A stretch of 64,000 nucleotides of DNA from Anaerovibrio sp. RM50 (GCF_000622005.1 NZ_KK211384.1:74434-138433); one strand, 5' to 3'; counted from the stretch's first letter, positions 9,101 to 20,152 are shown. Notes: generated by a model from the letters alone, not told the origin. A program made the numbers and translations.

Positions 9101-9226
9101 GGTATTTACCGCCGGCAAAAGCTCCACCCCGATACGGATAAAGCTGAACAAACCCAGCACAACAAAGAGGCATACAATCATGGATATGCCCACTGGACGT
9201 TTAATGGAAAATCTTGTAATATTCAT
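6104..9226 (-). CDS. RND-family multidrug/solute efflux transporter (AcrB-like inner-membrane pump)
   Basis: The 1040-residue length and layout are typical of the HAE1/AcrB family: TM1 (PVGISMIVCLFVVLGLF), a periplasmic porter domain, TM2-6, a second porter domain, and TM8-12. The start VKYPGASAESVEQQVVKPVE is family-typical. The proton-relay aspartate pair is present in TM4 (GILVDDSVVVLENI), and the TM10 lysine in MDGVVAKNG. The pump expels drugs, lipids or dyes from the periplasm using the proton gradient and needs an adaptor and an outer-membrane channel. The adaptor gene is directly upstream and its stop overlaps this start as TGATG, so the pair is translationally coupled. No TolC-like channel gene is present here. 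The substrate is unknown. Confidence 0.92.
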   Translation of the reverse strand: MNITRFSIKRPVGISMIVCLFVVLGLFSFIRIGVELLPAVNTPYITVMVKYPGASAESVEQQVVKPVEEALSSLSNVKNIQSTAQYERARVTVELEFDADADSAAIDATKKVEAIRYNLPDEADEPVVIKRDDNDEPIVEVAVTSEHSMSDMYSKVDKVFADELQQAGGVSEIEVFGGLDKEVAVEVDKDKMAAYKLNLNDIVTAIKKENKLLPSGTIYTDKYKSDVRAVAQYEKASDIEKIFVQNSNKALIPLTSVASVRHQNARVNRYGEFNGKSSVMMLIFKNSDANVVETADNIERKLEKIRRENPDYQFTVTSNDADYVRSSLNNTLGTLIEGLITTGLVLFLFLRGWRSMAAVMVAIPTSLIATFFVMYSAGFTFNMMSLMGMTLCIGILVDDSVVVLENIIRHLKMGEAPDEAAENGRMEIGMAAVAITLCDAVTFLPIAFMSGMTGQFFRQFGLTIVFAGMFSLFVSFTLTPMLASKFYRKGYHPSRKKLWEFMDRLEERAVAKYEELLKKSFANQKKLLLGALALFIGSVALIPLGAVGAEFMPRTDEGSFQMFVEMPVSYTADETHKVITRIEKKLDTIPEVKHYLANAGGSSSNEGRIRVELKDWGDRSRSVWEVADEMRAFSMGIDDATIRVAETQTSVAGVSGGGMRGGGAVRIELRSMDNEKLVAAANKVKDVLNTKVQGITDVASSYVEGSPELRLTMDRDKIRAMGVSVGDVDDAISSAISGKKAGNISNDPLNNNQDTDINVRFKGADGFKASDVASIPIDVNGKTMFIGDVTNMKYATGPVRIRRVDKQRSITIFANAGDRPLNEVLQDVRKALKNVDLGEGVTYRFTGQSDKMDDSFQQLFMALIMAMVLIYMLLAVLYESLITPFIRMFSLPLGIIGAVLFLLFTNNTLNLYSMIGILVMDGVVAKNGTLLLDYTMTLQSRGYSAYEAIVEAGKVRLKPIMMTTITMVVGMMPTALAMSEGAETRVSMAWVIIGGLLSSTIFTLLIIPIIFMFFENHPASTWFEGICRRSPWGGKEEQSS

Positions 9227-10488
9227 CAATTTCCATCACCTGCTTCATCCGGGGATTCCAATATTACCTTGCCGCCATTCTTCAGACGGTCAATGGAGGA
9301 AACAGCCACTATTTCCCCTTCGTTTATACCAGTTAGGATTTCCACCTCATCATCGTTAATAAGTCCAATGGTGATTTCCCGTTCCTCCACCGTCTCCGTA
9401 TAAGGATTATAAATAAATACAGTGGTTTTACCATTTTTTGATAAAAGGGCATCCTTCGGGGCAAATATGGTATCCCGGCGCTGCAAAATATCCAAGGATG
9501 TTCTGGCAAATAATCCCGCCTTAATATCCCCCTTGGCCACATCAAGGGAAATGCGGACAGAATATGACTTGGAATCATCGCTCATGGCTGGGCTTACATA
9601 TACCACCTTGCCATTATATGTGGCACCCATGGCATCAATGGTGACATCCACAGGCATCCCCGTGGCCAGAAGAGCTGCATCATTTTCCGACAAAGAGCAG
9701 TCCACGTATAGATGGCTGTTATCCACCAAGGTCAGGACCTTGGTGCCCGCAGTAAGATAGCTGCCCACCTCCACATTGCGATAACCAATAATACCGCCTC
9801 TGGGAGCCCTTATAAACATATCCTCCCGCTGTTTTCTCAGAGCATCCACGCTGTAGGCATTCTTTCTGGCATTATACAGCTTGGAGCGGACGCTGGCAGG
9901 AGAGCTGCCGTTATACTGGTCCATAAGGGCATCGTATTCCGCCTTGGAGGTAACATAGGTATTCTGGGCGGTTTCCAGCCGTTCCAGGGAAATAGCACCA
10001 ATATTATAAAGATACTGCTGTCTTTCGTAACGACTTTTTTCAATCTCATAGGCAGCACCTGCCTTGGCCAGCTTGGCGTTATAGGATGCCTCCTCCGTTT
10101 CCGTATCGGCCAGGGCGGCCTCTGTAGCCGCCTCCCCCTGCATAATGGCAATATCCAGATCCCCCGTGTCCTGCTCGAGAAGAATATCACCCTCTGATAC
10201 CTGGTCACCCAGCTGAACATTTACTGACTTCACATGGCCATTGTATTTAGGAGCCAGTACAATGGTGGCATCGGCCGTGGTATGGCCTGACAGCACAATA
10301 TGACGCTTCATGTCAGCCCTTCGCACCTGATAGGTGGCAATCTTCGGCAGGGCCAGCTCCGGCTTTTTGTCATTATTCCTGCCCTTTACAAAGAGAAAAT
10401 ATCCCAATACTAAAACCAGCAGCAGGCATATTGCTCCTGCCACCCGAAACTTTTTATCCTTCTTTATATTTGACCAATCGTGGCGCAT
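9226..10488 (-). CDS. RND efflux periplasmic adaptor (membrane fusion protein)
   Basis: The protein has 420 residues. Residues 17-40 form one N-terminal membrane anchor (VAGAICLLLVLVLGYFLFV) without a clear lipobox. The split lipoyl/barrel-sandwich halves (ATIVLAPKYNGHVKSV and FIRAPRGGIIGYRNVEVG) flank an alpha-helical hairpin (about residues 115-210). A beta-barrel and a membrane-proximal domain follow. It would bridge the RND pump encoded immediately downstream to an outer-membrane channel. GGAGG lies 6 bases before the ATG. It is the first gene of this two-gene operon, and its stop overlaps the pump start. Confidence 0.9.
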   Translation of the reverse strand: MRHDWSNIKKDKKFRVAGAICLLLVLVLGYFLFVKGRNNDKKPELALPKIATYQVRRADMKRHIVLSGHTTADATIVLAPKYNGHVKSVNVQLGDQVSEGDILLEQDTGDLDIAIMQGEAATEAALADTETEEASYNAKLAKAGAAYEIEKSRYERQQYLYNIGAISLERLETAQNTYVTSKAEYDALMDQYNGSSPASVRSKLYNARKNAYSVDALRKQREDMFIRAPRGGIIGYRNVEVGSYLTAGTKVLTLVDNSHLYVDCSLSENDAALLATGMPVDVTIDAMGATYNGKVVYVSPAMSDDSKSYSVRISLDVAKGDIKAGLFARTSLDILQRRDTIFAPKDALLSKNGKTTVFIYNPYTETVEEREITIGLINDDEVEILTGINEGEIVAVSSIDRLKNGGKVILESPDEAGDGN

Positions 10489-10638
10489 TGCTTACCTCCA
10501 CACCCACAATATATTTAAATTTTTCTTTTTTTCAGGGAATTTTTAGTATATCTGCGATATAATATATTCATACATTATATTTTAGTCTACAAATGTTTTT
10601 TTGACTATTATTTTATTTTTGAAAGGTGGTTTTTATTA

Positions 10639-11814
10639 ATGTTTTCAGTTGAATTTAAGCCCGGTATTTATTGGGTGGGCTCCATGGACTATTCCATGCG
10701 CAGTTTCCACGGCTACAGCACTGACCGTGGTTCTACCTACAACGCCTATCTTATTATTGACGACAAAATAACCCTTATCGATACTGTAAAGGCACCATTC
10801 TGTATGGAAATGTTTGGCCGCCTCAGAACTGTTATTGACCCGGCCAAGATTGATTATATCGTGTCCAATCACGTTGAACCTGACCATTCCGGTGGTATTC
10901 CTTTTATGATGCAGCATTGTCCTAATGCCAAAATCGTTACCAGCGACCCTAATGGTCTGAAGGGGCTCACTGGCCGCTATGGAGAGCGGGATTATATAGC
11001 CGTAAAGGCAGGCGATACCCTGTCTCTCGGCAAGCGCACCCTCACCTTCGTACCTACACCTATGCTTCACTGGCCAGACAGCATGGTAACCTACTGCCCT
11101 GAGGAGGAGCTGCTCTTCGCCAATGACGCCTTTGGCCAGCATCTGGCCACCACTGCCCGCTTCGAGGACGAAACTGACCTGCATGAGGTTATGCATCAGG
11201 CCAAAAAATATTATGCAAATATTCTCATGCCATTCGGTGCACAGGCCACCAAGGCCATTGAAGCCCTCAGCGGTCTCAAAATCAGCATGATTGCCACCGG
11301 CCACGGTGTTTCCTGGAGAAAGCATATACCTGAAATCATTGATGCCTATAAGGACTGGAGCTCCTTCAAGAAAACCGACAAAGCTGTTGTGGTTTTTGAT
11401 ACCATGTGGCACACCACTGAGATTATGGCCAAAAATGTGGCTGACGCCTTTAACAAGGCCGGCATTGAGCCAAAGCTCTTTGACCTTAGATGCGACCATA
11501 TATCCGATGTTATGACAGAGCTTCTTGATGCCAAGTACATCGCCGTGGGCTCCCCTACCATCAACAACCAGATGATGCCATCCGTGGCCGCTTTCCTGTG
11601 CTACATGAAGGGTCTGGCTCCAAAGGGCCTTAAGGGCTTCGCCTTCGGCTCCTACGGCTGGGGCGGCCAGAGCATTCCACAGGTGGAAGAAGCACTGAAG
11701 GACTGCAAGGTAGAAATTGTCCTTGACCAGCAGAAGATACAAAACACCCCAACCCCACCACTTCTTAAGGCATTACAGCAGAGTGTTGTGGACTTAGTGA
11801 AAAAAGATAAGTAA
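10639..11814 (+). CDS. Flavodiiron protein (A-type; oxygen/nitric oxide reductase)
   Basis: This 391-residue two-domain cytoplasmic enzyme reduces O2 to water and/or NO to N2O, protecting an anaerobe. Residues 1-250 form the metallo-beta-lactamase-like diiron domain. The ligand set is complete: H78-x-E80-x-D82-H83 (HVEPDH), H144, D163 and H222. Residues 255-391 are a flavodoxin-like FMN domain (FDTMWHTTEIMAKNV, then GSPTINNQ and FGSYGWGG). There is no C-terminal rubredoxin or flavin reductase extension, so electrons must come from a separate rubredoxin or ferredoxin. GAAAGGTGG precedes the ATG. The gene is monocistronic, with a strong terminator just after it. O2 versus NO preference cannot be read from the sequence. 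Confidence 0.93.
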   Translation: MFSVEFKPGIYWVGSMDYSMRSFHGYSTDRGSTYNAYLIIDDKITLIDTVKAPFCMEMFGRLRTVIDPAKIDYIVSNHVEPDHSGGIPFMMQHCPNAKIVTSDPNGLKGLTGRYGERDYIAVKAGDTLSLGKRTLTFVPTPMLHWPDSMVTYCPEEELLFANDAFGQHLATTARFEDETDLHEVMHQAKKYYANILMPFGAQATKAIEALSGLKISMIATGHGVSWRKHIPEIIDAYKDWSSFKKTDKAVVVFDTMWHTTEIMAKNVADAFNKAGIEPKLFDLRCDHISDVMTELLDAKYIAVGSPTINNQMMPSVAAFLCYMKGLAPKGLKGFAFGSYGWGGQSIPQVEEALKDCKVEIVLDQQKIQNTPTPPLLKALQQSVVDLVKKDK

Positions 11815-11826
11815 TTTAATAGCCTG

Positions 11827-11872
11827 CCCCGCCGGGACTGTTCAATTATACAATCCCGGCGGGGTATTTTTT
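11827..11872 (+). terminator. Terminator of the flavodiiron gene
   Basis: An 11-bp G+C-rich stem (CCCCGCCGGGA with TCCCGGCGGGG) is followed by TATTTTTT, 12 bases after the stop codon. Confidence 0.88.
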
Positions 11873-11887
11873 GATTATTTGCAAATA

Positions 11888-11946
11888 CAAAAAAAGAGCT
11901 GTGAGTCAACCCCCAAAGGGTTATTACTCACAGCTCCTTATTTTAT
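11888..11946 (-). terminator. Terminator of the rpoBC operon
   Basis: On the minus strand GAGCTGTGAGT pairs perfectly with ACTCACAGCTC. A smaller CCCTTTGGGGG palindrome lies in the loop and a T-rich tail (CTTTTTTTG) follows. It begins about 24 bases past the rpoC stop and faces the terminator of the convergent flavodiiron gene. Confidence 0.88.
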
Positions 11947-11969
11947 TACTTTACAATACTTTATTCTGC

Positions 11970-14900
11970 TTACTCAGCAGCTGCTTCTGCCTCAGCTTCA
12001 GCCTCCGGCTCCACAGTCTGGGTAGGTTCATCTTCATAAACTACCTTGATGTTACGATAGCAGCCCATGCCGGTACCAGCCGGAATCAGCTTACCAATAA
12101 TAACATTTTCCTTCAGGCCAAGGAGTGGATCAACCTTACCCTTGATGGCAGCATCAGTCAGGACACGAGTGGTCTCCTGGAAGGATGCGGCAGACAGGAA
12201 GGAATCAGTTGCCAATGCAGCCTTGGTGATACCAAGGAGAATTGGCTTGGCAACAGCCGGCTCCTTGCCCTCGGCAATAGCCTTGGTGTTTGCAGCCTCA
12301 AAGCTGTTGATGTCCACATATTCACCTGGCAGGAAGTCGGTGCCACCATAGGCCTCAATGCGAACCTTATGGAGCATCTGACGAACCATAACCTCAATAT
12401 GCTTATCGTTGATACCAACACCCTGCTGCTTGTAAACCTTCTGTACCTCGTATACGAGATAGTTCTGGGTTTCCTTCAGGCCGCAGACACGAAGAATATC
12501 ATGTGGGTTGATGGAACCCTCGGTGAGCTTGTCACCAGGCATGATATGGTCGCCATCCTTGGTAGCAAGGCGGGAGTTGAATGGCAGAACGTATTCCTTT
12601 GCCTTCTCCTTGCCTTCCTTAGGAGTGATGGTAACAGTGAAGATTTTATCCTTCTCGGAAACGGTAACGTCACCCTCGATTTCAGCGATGATGGCGTTGT
12701 GCTTAGGCTTACGTGCCTCGAACAATTCCTCTACACGTGGAAGACCCTGGGTAATATCGTCGCCGCCTGCGACACCACCGGAGTGGAATGTACGCATTGT
12801 CAGCTGGGTACCAGGCTCACCAATGGACTGGGCTGCGATGATACCAACAGCCTCACCCACGTTAACCTTGGTTGCATTGGCAAGGTCACGACCATAGCAC
12901 TTGATGCAGACGCCGTACTGAGACTTACAGGTCAGTACACTGCGGATGGAAACCTTGTCGCGAACCTTAACGATTTCTTCAGCAAGCTTTTCATCAATAT
13001 CATCATTAAGGGAAGCAATCTTCTCACCAGTCTCAGGATTTATAATATCCTCAGCCAGTACACGGCCTACGATACGATCCTTGAGAGGCTCGATAACGCC
13101 GCTGCCCTCGACAATAGCTTCAACCTCAATACCGCGGATGTTATTGTTACGAACCTTAACTTCCTTGGCATCGCTGGAAAGAACAGCCTCAATGTACTCC
13201 TCAGTGAGAGGCACACCGGCAGGAACGATTTCCACGCCCTGGCTGTCAACAACAGCTGCAGTAGTGTCCTTGCCCATCATCTCTGCTACCATTGCAGACT
13301 TGATGGACTTTCTGATGTTCTCATCAGGAGCACCAAGCTTAACGGTATCAGTAGCTGCGGCATTGGTAATAGCAGCATCGCTGTTGGAAGAAGAGCCACG
13401 GAGAGTAATCTCAGCCACACCGACCTCGCCGATGGTCTTGAGAATTTCCTCATCAAGGGTTACACCCTTTTCAAAGATAACCTCACCAGTCTCCGGACTG
13501 ATAACATCGTTGGCCAGAATACGGCCAGAAAGAGTATCCTTTAACTGCTCCACTGCAGCTGCAGCAGATTCAGCCAGCTTGGCACGCTCGCGAATGAGGT
13601 TAATGCCTACAACGTCACAGTCTTCCTCACGAACGATAACGTCCTGTGCAACGTCAACCAGACGACGGGTAAGGTAACCGGAGTCAGCAGTTCTAAGTGC
13701 TGTATCTGCCAGACCCTTACGGGCACCATGGGAGGAAATGAAGTAATCGGATACGGACAGACCCTCACGGAAGTTTGCAGTAATTGGAATTTCGATGGTC
13801 TTACCAGATGGATCAGCCATGAGACCACGCATACCAGCAAGCTGACGCATCTGGGACTTGTTACCGCGGGCACCGGAGTCGGCCATCATGTAGATTGGGT
13901 TAAATGGCTCGTTGTCTGCGTAGTTGTCATACATTGCATCGGCAACCAGATTGGTGGCATCGTCCCAAACCTTGCAGACCTTCTTGTAACGCTCCTCATC
14001 ACTGATGAGACCGCGCTCAAACTGGCGCTGGGTCTTCTTAACCTTAGCCTCTGCCTCATCCAGCAGGGCCTGCTTCTTCTCAGGAACCTTGATATCAGAG
14101 ATAGCAACGGTCATACCTGCGATACAAGCATAGTGGTAACCCAAATTCTTAACATTATCGATAACAACGGCAGTCTCGCTGGCACCAAGAGTCTTGAAGC
14201 AAATGTCAACCAGCTTGCCCAGCTGTTTCTTGTTCATGAGCATACCGAGGGACCACTCGCCAGTCTTCTTGTCCTGGCTGAACTGACGTACAGCCTTTGG
14301 CAGGGTCTCATTGAAAATCATACGGCCCAGGGAAGTACGAACAAGACCGTAATCCTTTATTACATTGCCATCCTCATCAACATCCTTCATGCGGACCTTG
14401 ATTTCAGCCTGTATATCAAGCTCCTGATGCTGATAAGCAAGGAGTGCCTCGTTGATACCAGTGAAGATTTTGCCCTCACCTACTATAGGTCTGCCCTGGC
14501 TGGAATTTCTTACAGCGGTCAGATAGTAGGAACCCAGAACCATATCCTGGGAAGGAACGATGATAGGACCGCCATCCTTAGGAGCAAGGATGTGGTTTGC
14601 TGCCAGCATCAATACACGGGCCTCAGCCTGTGCCTCAGCAGACAGTGGGAGATGGATAGCCATCTGGTCACCATCGAAGTCGGCGTTGTACGCAGTACAT
14701 GCCAATGGATGGAGCTTCAATGCACGACCCTCAGTAAGAACTGGCTCGAAGGCCTGAATACCGAGACGATGCAATGTAGGTGCACGGTTCAGAAGAACTG
14801 GATGCTCCTTGATTACGCCTTCCAGTACATCCCAAACCTCGTCCTTGGCACGCTCTACCATGCGCTTTGCAGACTTGATGTTGTGGGCGATACCATCGGA

Positions 14901-16103
14901 AACCAGACGCTTCATTACGAATGGCTTAAAGAGCTCCAGCGCCATCTCCTTAGGGAGACCACACTGATGAAGCTTCAGCTCAGGACCTACTACGATAACG
15001 GAACGACCAGAATAGTCTACGCGCTTACCAAGGAGGTTCTGACGGAAACGGCCCTGCTTACCCTTGAGCATATCGGACAAGGACTTCAGCGGACGGTTGC
15101 CAGGACCGGTAACTGGGCGGCCACGACGACCATTATCAATAAGGGCGTCAACAGCCTCCTGAAGCATACGCTTCTCGTTACGGACAATAATATCAGGCGC
15201 ATGAAGCTCCAAAAGGCGCTTCAAACGGTTATTTCTGTTAATTACACGACGATACAGGTCATTGAGGTCAGAGGTTGCAAAACGACCGCCATCCAGCTGT
15301 ACCATTGGACGCAGCTCTGGTGGAATAACTGGGACTACATCCATAATCATCCAGGAAGGCTTGTTGCCGGACTTACGGAATGCCTCAACAACCTCCAGGC
15401 GACGAATTGCCTTGAGACGACGCTGCTGGCTGGTTACAGTCTTCAGCTCATTGGTCAGCTCCTGATGCAAAAGATCAAGACGGCTGATAATGCCCTCCTC
15501 CGGCTTCTGCTGATCCTCAGGGAGATCTTCTTCCATTTCAACAAGCAGTTCCTTGATGGCCTCAGCACCCATGCCTACCTTGAAAGCAGCGGAAGAATAC
15601 TTGCTGCGATACTCGCTGTACTCCTTCTCGCTGAGGAGCTGCTTCTTGCTGAGCTCGGTAGTACCAGGGTCAATTACTATATAAGAAGCAAAATATAAAA
15701 CTTTCTCCAGGGCTCTTGGAGCAATGTCCAGCACGAGACCCAGACGGCTTGGAATTCCCTTAAAGTACCAGATGTGAGATACAGGAGCAGCCAGCTCAAT
15801 GTGCCCCATTCTCTCACGACGAACCTTGGCACGGGTAACCTCAACACCGCAGCGCTCGCAGATAGTACCCTTATGACGAATTCTCTTATATTTACCGCAA
15901 TGGCATTCCCAATCGCGGGTTGGTCCAAAGATACGCTCGCAGAAAAGGCCTGCAGTTTCTGGCTTTAAAGTACGATAGTTAATAGTTTCCGGCTTGGTAA
16001 CCTCACCATAAGACCACTCTCTGATCTTATCAGGAGAAGCCAGACCTATACGCATTGAATCAAAGTTATTTACATCCAACAAGGGCGTGTCACTCCCTTC
16101 CAT
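11970..16103 (-). CDS. rpoC: DNA-directed RNA polymerase subunit beta-prime
   Basis: This 1377-residue catalytic subunit of RNA polymerase contains the N-terminal zinc ribbon (CHCG...CERCG, about residues 60-80), the active-site [10 protein letters not shown] motif (about residue 460), a trigger-loop region ([25 protein letters not shown]), and the second zinc-binding cluster ([13 protein letters not shown], about residue 1060). It is longer than Bacillus beta-prime. The extra length is mainly between about residues 850 and 1056, where three related modules follow each other (PETGEVI, SQGVEIV and PETGEKI versions). The C terminus is Glu/Ala-rich. The start overlaps the rpoB stop as TAATG, implying coupled translation. 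It is the last gene of the operon, before a strong terminator. Confidence 0.98.
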   Translation of the reverse strand: MEGSDTPLLDVNNFDSMRIGLASPDKIREWSYGEVTKPETINYRTLKPETAGLFCERIFGPTRDWECHCGKYKRIRHKGTICERCGVEVTRAKVRRERMGHIELAAPVSHIWYFKGIPSRLGLVLDIAPRALEKVLYFASYIVIDPGTTELSKKQLLSEKEYSEYRSKYSSAAFKVGMGAEAIKELLVEMEEDLPEDQQKPEEGIISRLDLLHQELTNELKTVTSQQRRLKAIRRLEVVEAFRKSGNKPSWMIMDVVPVIPPELRPMVQLDGGRFATSDLNDLYRRVINRNNRLKRLLELHAPDIIVRNEKRMLQEAVDALIDNGRRGRPVTGPGNRPLKSLSDMLKGKQGRFRQNLLGKRVDYSGRSVIVVGPELKLHQCGLPKEMALELFKPFVMKRLVSDGIAHNIKSAKRMVERAKDEVWDVLEGVIKEHPVLLNRAPTLHRLGIQAFEPVLTEGRALKLHPLACTAYNADFDGDQMAIHLPLSAEAQAEARVLMLAANHILAPKDGGPIIVPSQDMVLGSYYLTAVRNSSQGRPIVGEGKIFTGINEALLAYQHQELDIQAEIKVRMKDVDEDGNVIKDYGLVRTSLGRMIFNETLPKAVRQFSQDKKTGEWSLGMLMNKKQLGKLVDICFKTLGASETAVVIDNVKNLGYHYACIAGMTVAISDIKVPEKKQALLDEAEAKVKKTQRQFERGLISDEERYKKVCKVWDDATNLVADAMYDNYADNEPFNPIYMMADSGARGNKSQMRQLAGMRGLMADPSGKTIEIPITANFREGLSVSDYFISSHGARKGLADTALRTADSGYLTRRLVDVAQDVIVREEDCDVVGINLIRERAKLAESAAAAVEQLKDTLSGRILANDVISPETGEVIFEKGVTLDEEILKTIGEVGVAEITLRGSSSNSDAAITNAAATDTVKLGAPDENIRKSIKSAMVAEMMGKDTTAAVVDSQGVEIVPAGVPLTEEYIEAVLSSDAKEVKVRNNNIRGIEVEAIVEGSGVIEPLKDRIVGRVLAEDIINPETGEKIASLNDDIDEKLAEEIVKVRDKVSIRSVLTCKSQYGVCIKCYGRDLANATKVNVGEAVGIIAAQSIGEPGTQLTMRTFHSGGVAGGDDITQGLPRVEELFEARKPKHNAIIAEIEGDVTVSEKDKIFTVTITPKEGKEKAKEYVLPFNSRLATKDGDHIMPGDKLTEGSINPHDILRVCGLKETQNYLVYEVQKVYKQQGVGINDKHIEVMVRQMLHKVRIEAYGGTDFLPGEYVDINSFEAANTKAIAEGKEPAVAKPILLGITKAALATDSFLSAASFQETTRVLTDAAIKGKVDPLLGLKENVIIGKLIPAGTGMGCYRNIKVVYEDEPTQTVEPEAEAEAEAAAE

Positions 16104-19100
16104 TATTCATTGTCATCATTATCGGCATCAAACTCAACAATCAGGTCATTGTCAGAATAGTCATCTTCTGCCTCAGTATCATCTTCCATGTACTCATCAA
16201 CAGCTGCAGGGGCATTTCCGGAGTCATCTACACCGTTTACGTCCACATCCAGCTCATTGGCGGCATCTCTGATATCTTCCTCATCGTCCTGAACCATAAT
16301 CTCGTTGGCATTCTCATCCTGAACCTTAATATCCAGACCAATACTCTGGAGCTCCTTGATGAGAACCTTGAAGGACTCTGGTACACCTGGTTCTGGGATA
16401 TTCTCACCCTTAACGATGGACTCATAGGTCTTAACACGGCCCACAACATCATCGGACTTAACAGTCAGAATCTCCTGCAGGGTGTAAGCAGCGCCATAAG
16501 CCTCCAGTGCCCAAACCTCCATCTCACCGAAACGCTGACCACCAAACTGTGCCTTACCACCCAGAGGCTGCTGGGTAACTAAGGAGTAAGGACCAACGGA
16601 ACGGGCATGAATCTTATCATCAACCAGATGATGCAGTTTCAGCATATACACGCAGCCAACGGTAACCTTGTTCTTGAAAGGCTCACCAGTACGGCCATCG
16701 TAGAGAACAGTCTTGGCATCCTCATCCATGCCGGAAGCACGAATTGTATCGAATACATCCTTCTCACGGGCACCGTCAAATACTGGGGTTGCAATATGAA
16801 CGCCAGCCTTGTCGGACTTAGGCATACCATACTTGTCAAAGTCATAACCAATAGCACGGAGACGCTTCTCAACAGTAGGGTCACCGTTCTTAATCTGAGT
16901 ACCGATATTTCTGACAGCCATACCCAGATGAGTCTCCAGGATCTGACCAATGTTCATACGGGAAGGTACGCCCAAAGGGTTCAGAACTACATCTACTGGA
17001 GTACCGTCTGGGAGGAATGGCATATCCTCTTCGCGCATGATACGGGAAACAACACCCTTGTTACCATGACGACCGGACATCTTATCACCTACAGAAATCT
17101 TACGCTTCTGGGCAATGTAAACGCGAACCATGTTGTTTACGCCAGGATTCAGCTCGTCGTTGTTCTCACGGCTGTATACCTTGACATCAACAATCTTGCC
17201 TGCTTCACCATGAGGAACTCGCAGGGAAGTATCGCGAACCTCGCGGGCCTTCTCACCAAAGATGGCACGGAGGAGACGCTCCTCTGCGGACAGCTCGGTT
17301 TCACCCTTTGGAGTTACCTTACCAACCAGAATATCGCCGGTTCTTACCTCAGCACCGATACGGATAATACCATTTTCATCCAAATCCTTCAGATTTTCCT
17401 CGGAAACATTTGGAATATCCCGGGTAATTTCCTCTGGTCCCAGCTTGGTATCGCGGGCCTCGCAGTCATACTCCTCAATATGAATGGAGGTGTAAATATC
17501 TCTCTTAACAAGGTTTTCACTAAGAAGAATAGCATCCTCGTAGTTGTAACCTTCCCAAGGCATGTATGCAACGATAATGTTGTAGCCCAATGCCAGCTCG
17601 CCGTGGTCAGTGGCAGGACCGTCAGCGATAGGCTGCTTGGCCTCCACCACATCCCCCTTAAATACTATAGGGAGCTGGTTTATGCAGGTGCCCTGGTTGG
17701 AGCGCATAAACTTCTGGAGCTTGTACTCGTCAAGATCACCGTCTTCAGTACGAATAACGATCTTGTCGGCACTTACGGAATCAACAACACCTGCACGCTT
17801 AGCCAAAATCATAACGCCAGAGTCACATGCTGCCTTGTACTCCATACCAGTACCAACCAGTGGAGCCTGGGTACGAAGAAGCGGAACTGCCTGACGCTGC
17901 ATGTTGGCACCCATCAGTGCGCGGTTGGCATCGTCGTTTTCCAGGAATGGAATCATGGCAGTTGCAATGGAAACCACCTGCTTAGGTGATACGTCCATGT
18001 AGTCAACCTTTTCACGACGAACCTCAGTGGTCTCCTCGTGAACACGGGCTACTACTCGCTCATTTACAAACCAGTCATTTTCATCCAATGGCTCGTTGGC
18101 CTGAGCGATAACCAAAGTATCCTCAGCGTCAGCAGTGATGTACTTAACATCATTGGTAACGCGCTTGTTTTCCTTATCGATACGGCGATATGGGGTCTCC
18201 ATAAAGCCATACTTATTAATACGGGCATAGTTAGACAGAGAACCAATCAGACCGATGTTAGGACCTTCTGGGGTCTCAATAGGACACATACGACCATAAT
18301 GGGAGTTGTGTACATCTCGAACCTCGAAGCCCGCACGCTCTCTGGACAAACCACCAGGACCAAGGGCAGACAGACGACGCTTATGAGTAAGCTCTGCCAG
18401 TGGATTGTGCTGATCCATGAACTGGGACAGCTGGGAGGAACCGAAGAATTCCTTTATTGCTGCCACTACAGGGCGAATGTTGATGAGGTTCTGTACTGCA
18501 GAAATGTCCTCCTGAGTGGACATGCGCTCACGAACTACGCGCTCCATACGGGTAAGACCAATACGGAACTGGTTCTGCAAAAGCTCACCTACGGAACGTA
18601 CACGACGGTTGCCCAGATGGTCAATATCATCAGTGCGGCCTACGCCATGCATAAGGTTCAGCAGATAGCTGATGGAGGCAATAATATCGTTAACAGCGAT
18701 GGTACGCTTCTTGTCAATAAGAGTTGGGGAGCAAATCATGTCCAGCATGTCCCCCTCATCATTCAGCTTCACCTGAACGATAATAGCCTTGCCCTCGCCG
18801 AAAATACCCTTCTCCTGGTCATCGGTGATTTCATCAACCAAATCCTGGGTAATCAGCTCATTGGCTGGTACAACTACCTCGCCGGTCTCCTGATTTACCA
18901 ATGGCTCAGCCAGAACCTGGCCTACCAGGCGATGCTTCCAGCCCAGCTTCTTGGTAATCTTGTGACGTCCAACAGTAGCCAGATCATAACGCTTCTTGTC
19001 GAAGAAAAGGCTGCGGAGCATGGAACGGGCATTATCTACGTTAAAAGGCTCGCCCTGACGAAGTCTCTTGTAAATCTCATCCAAAGCAACTTCTTCAATG

Positions 19101-19942
19101 GTTCTGCCCTCTACGCCCTCAGTAGCATCACGCTCAAGGGTAGCAACGATTGCAGGATCATTGTTGAAGAGTGCCAGAATTTCATCCTTGGTACCGAAGG
19201 ACAAATCAGAGGTCAGCACCTCGATGTGGTCCTCGTTACGGCCGGTTTCAGCGGCACTTGCAGTGCCATCGGCAATCTGCTGGTTTCTTGCAATTTCTGC
19301 CTTGTTGATGAAATCAAGAGCACGCAGGAAAACAGTTACAGGCAGCTTACGGGTTCTATCAATACGAACAGAAATAACATCGTTGGTATCAGTTTCAAGC
19401 TCAATCCAGGCACCACGGTTAGGAATAACAGTAGCGTTAAACAGGGACTTACCGGAAGAATCCACAGTAACACCGTAGTATGCACCTGGGGAACGTACCA
19501 ACTGGCTTACGATAACGCGCTCTGCACCATTGATAACAAAGGTACCGGAGTCCGTCATAAGAGGGAAGTCGCCCATGAAGATTTCACTGTCATGGAACTC
19601 ACCATTTTCCTTGTTAATACGACGAACTTTTACGCGAAGAGGTGCAGAATATGTGGCATCTCTCTCCTTGCTCTCCTCCAGGCTATACTTAGGCTCGCCC
19701 AGAGAGTAATCCAACAGTCTTAATTCAATCTTGTTCTGGAAATCAGTGATTGGGGAAATATCCTCAAAGATTTCCATAAGGCCAGCGCCCTTGGTACCCT
19801 TTTCTACATCGCCAATAAACCATTCATAGGATTTCCTCTGAATGTCAAGAAGATGTGGCATCTCCATAACTTCTTTGATCTTGGCATAGCTATACCTGGT
19901 TCGTTTGCCTACCGGCACAGGATGAAACATTAAGAACTTCAC
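16103..19942 (-). CDS. rpoB: DNA-directed RNA polymerase subunit beta
   Basis: This is the 1279-residue beta subunit. Recognisable regions in order: N-terminal [17 protein letters not shown]; the rifampicin region [20 protein letters not shown], followed by [10 protein letters not shown], with the residues normally needed for rifampicin binding (Q, D, H, R, S) all present; [14 protein letters not shown]; the GHGNKG-type region [12 protein letters not shown]; and [28 protein letters not shown] near the C terminus. An acidic tail of about 50 residues (rich in D and E) follows. AAGGAG lies 11 bases before the ATG. The gene has its own promoter after the rplL terminator and a leader of roughly 200 bases. 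It overlaps rpoC by one base. Confidence 0.98.
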   Translation of the reverse strand: MKFLMFHPVPVGKRTRYSYAKIKEVMEMPHLLDIQRKSYEWFIGDVEKGTKGAGLMEIFEDISPITDFQNKIELRLLDYSLGEPKYSLEESKERDATYSAPLRVKVRRINKENGEFHDSEIFMGDFPLMTDSGTFVINGAERVIVSQLVRSPGAYYGVTVDSSGKSLFNATVIPNRGAWIELETDTNDVISVRIDRTRKLPVTVFLRALDFINKAEIARNQQIADGTASAAETGRNEDHIEVLTSDLSFGTKDEILALFNNDPAIVATLERDATEGVEGRTIEEVALDEIYKRLRQGEPFNVDNARSMLRSLFFDKKRYDLATVGRHKITKKLGWKHRLVGQVLAEPLVNQETGEVVVPANELITQDLVDEITDDQEKGIFGEGKAIIVQVKLNDEGDMLDMICSPTLIDKKRTIAVNDIIASISYLLNLMHGVGRTDDIDHLGNRRVRSVGELLQNQFRIGLTRMERVVRERMSTQEDISAVQNLINIRPVVAAIKEFFGSSQLSQFMDQHNPLAELTHKRRLSALGPGGLSRERAGFEVRDVHNSHYGRMCPIETPEGPNIGLIGSLSNYARINKYGFMETPYRRIDKENKRVTNDVKYITADAEDTLVIAQANEPLDENDWFVNERVVARVHEETTEVRREKVDYMDVSPKQVVSIATAMIPFLENDDANRALMGANMQRQAVPLLRTQAPLVGTGMEYKAACDSGVMILAKRAGVVDSVSADKIVIRTEDGDLDEYKLQKFMRSNQGTCINQLPIVFKGDVVEAKQPIADGPATDHGELALGYNIIVAYMPWEGYNYEDAILLSENLVKRDIYTSIHIEEYDCEARDTKLGPEEITRDIPNVSEENLKDLDENGIIRIGAEVRTGDILVGKVTPKGETELSAEERLLRAIFGEKAREVRDTSLRVPHGEAGKIVDVKVYSRENNDELNPGVNNMVRVYIAQKRKISVGDKMSGRHGNKGVVSRIMREEDMPFLPDGTPVDVVLNPLGVPSRMNIGQILETHLGMAVRNIGTQIKNGDPTVEKRLRAIGYDFDKYGMPKSDKAGVHIATPVFDGAREKDVFDTIRASGMDEDAKTVLYDGRTGEPFKNKVTVGCVYMLKLHHLVDDKIHARSVGPYSLVTQQPLGGKAQFGGQRFGEMEVWALEAYGAAYTLQEILTVKSDDVVGRVKTYESIVKGENIPEPGVPESFKVLIKELQSIGLDIKVQDENANEIMVQDDEEDIRDAANELDVDVNGVDDSGNAPAAVDEYMEDDTEAEDDYSDNDLIVEFDADNDDNE

Positions 19943-20152
19943 TCCTTAGCTAAAAAATAACAAAAATGACAAAAAATTCGCACACGAAAAATAAACAGAT
20001 TCACAACACCTCTTCATGGGCTAAAACCACACGACGCATTGCCAAATGTCCGAAAACACCTGATGAATCCATTTAATACCCCTTGCACGAACTTATTCAC
20101 TATTTTCATGATGGCACAGGCCACCACTACAGTTTTTAACCTGTAGCAATTT

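Noticed and set aside
13728-15698. Long open frame on the plus strand opposite rpoC (also 11871-13544, and 16607-17989 and 18038-19723 opposite rpoB)
   Set aside because: These are mirror frames of highly conserved coding sequence. Their translations resemble no protein, have no ribosome-binding sites, and rpoB/rpoC explain the region fully.
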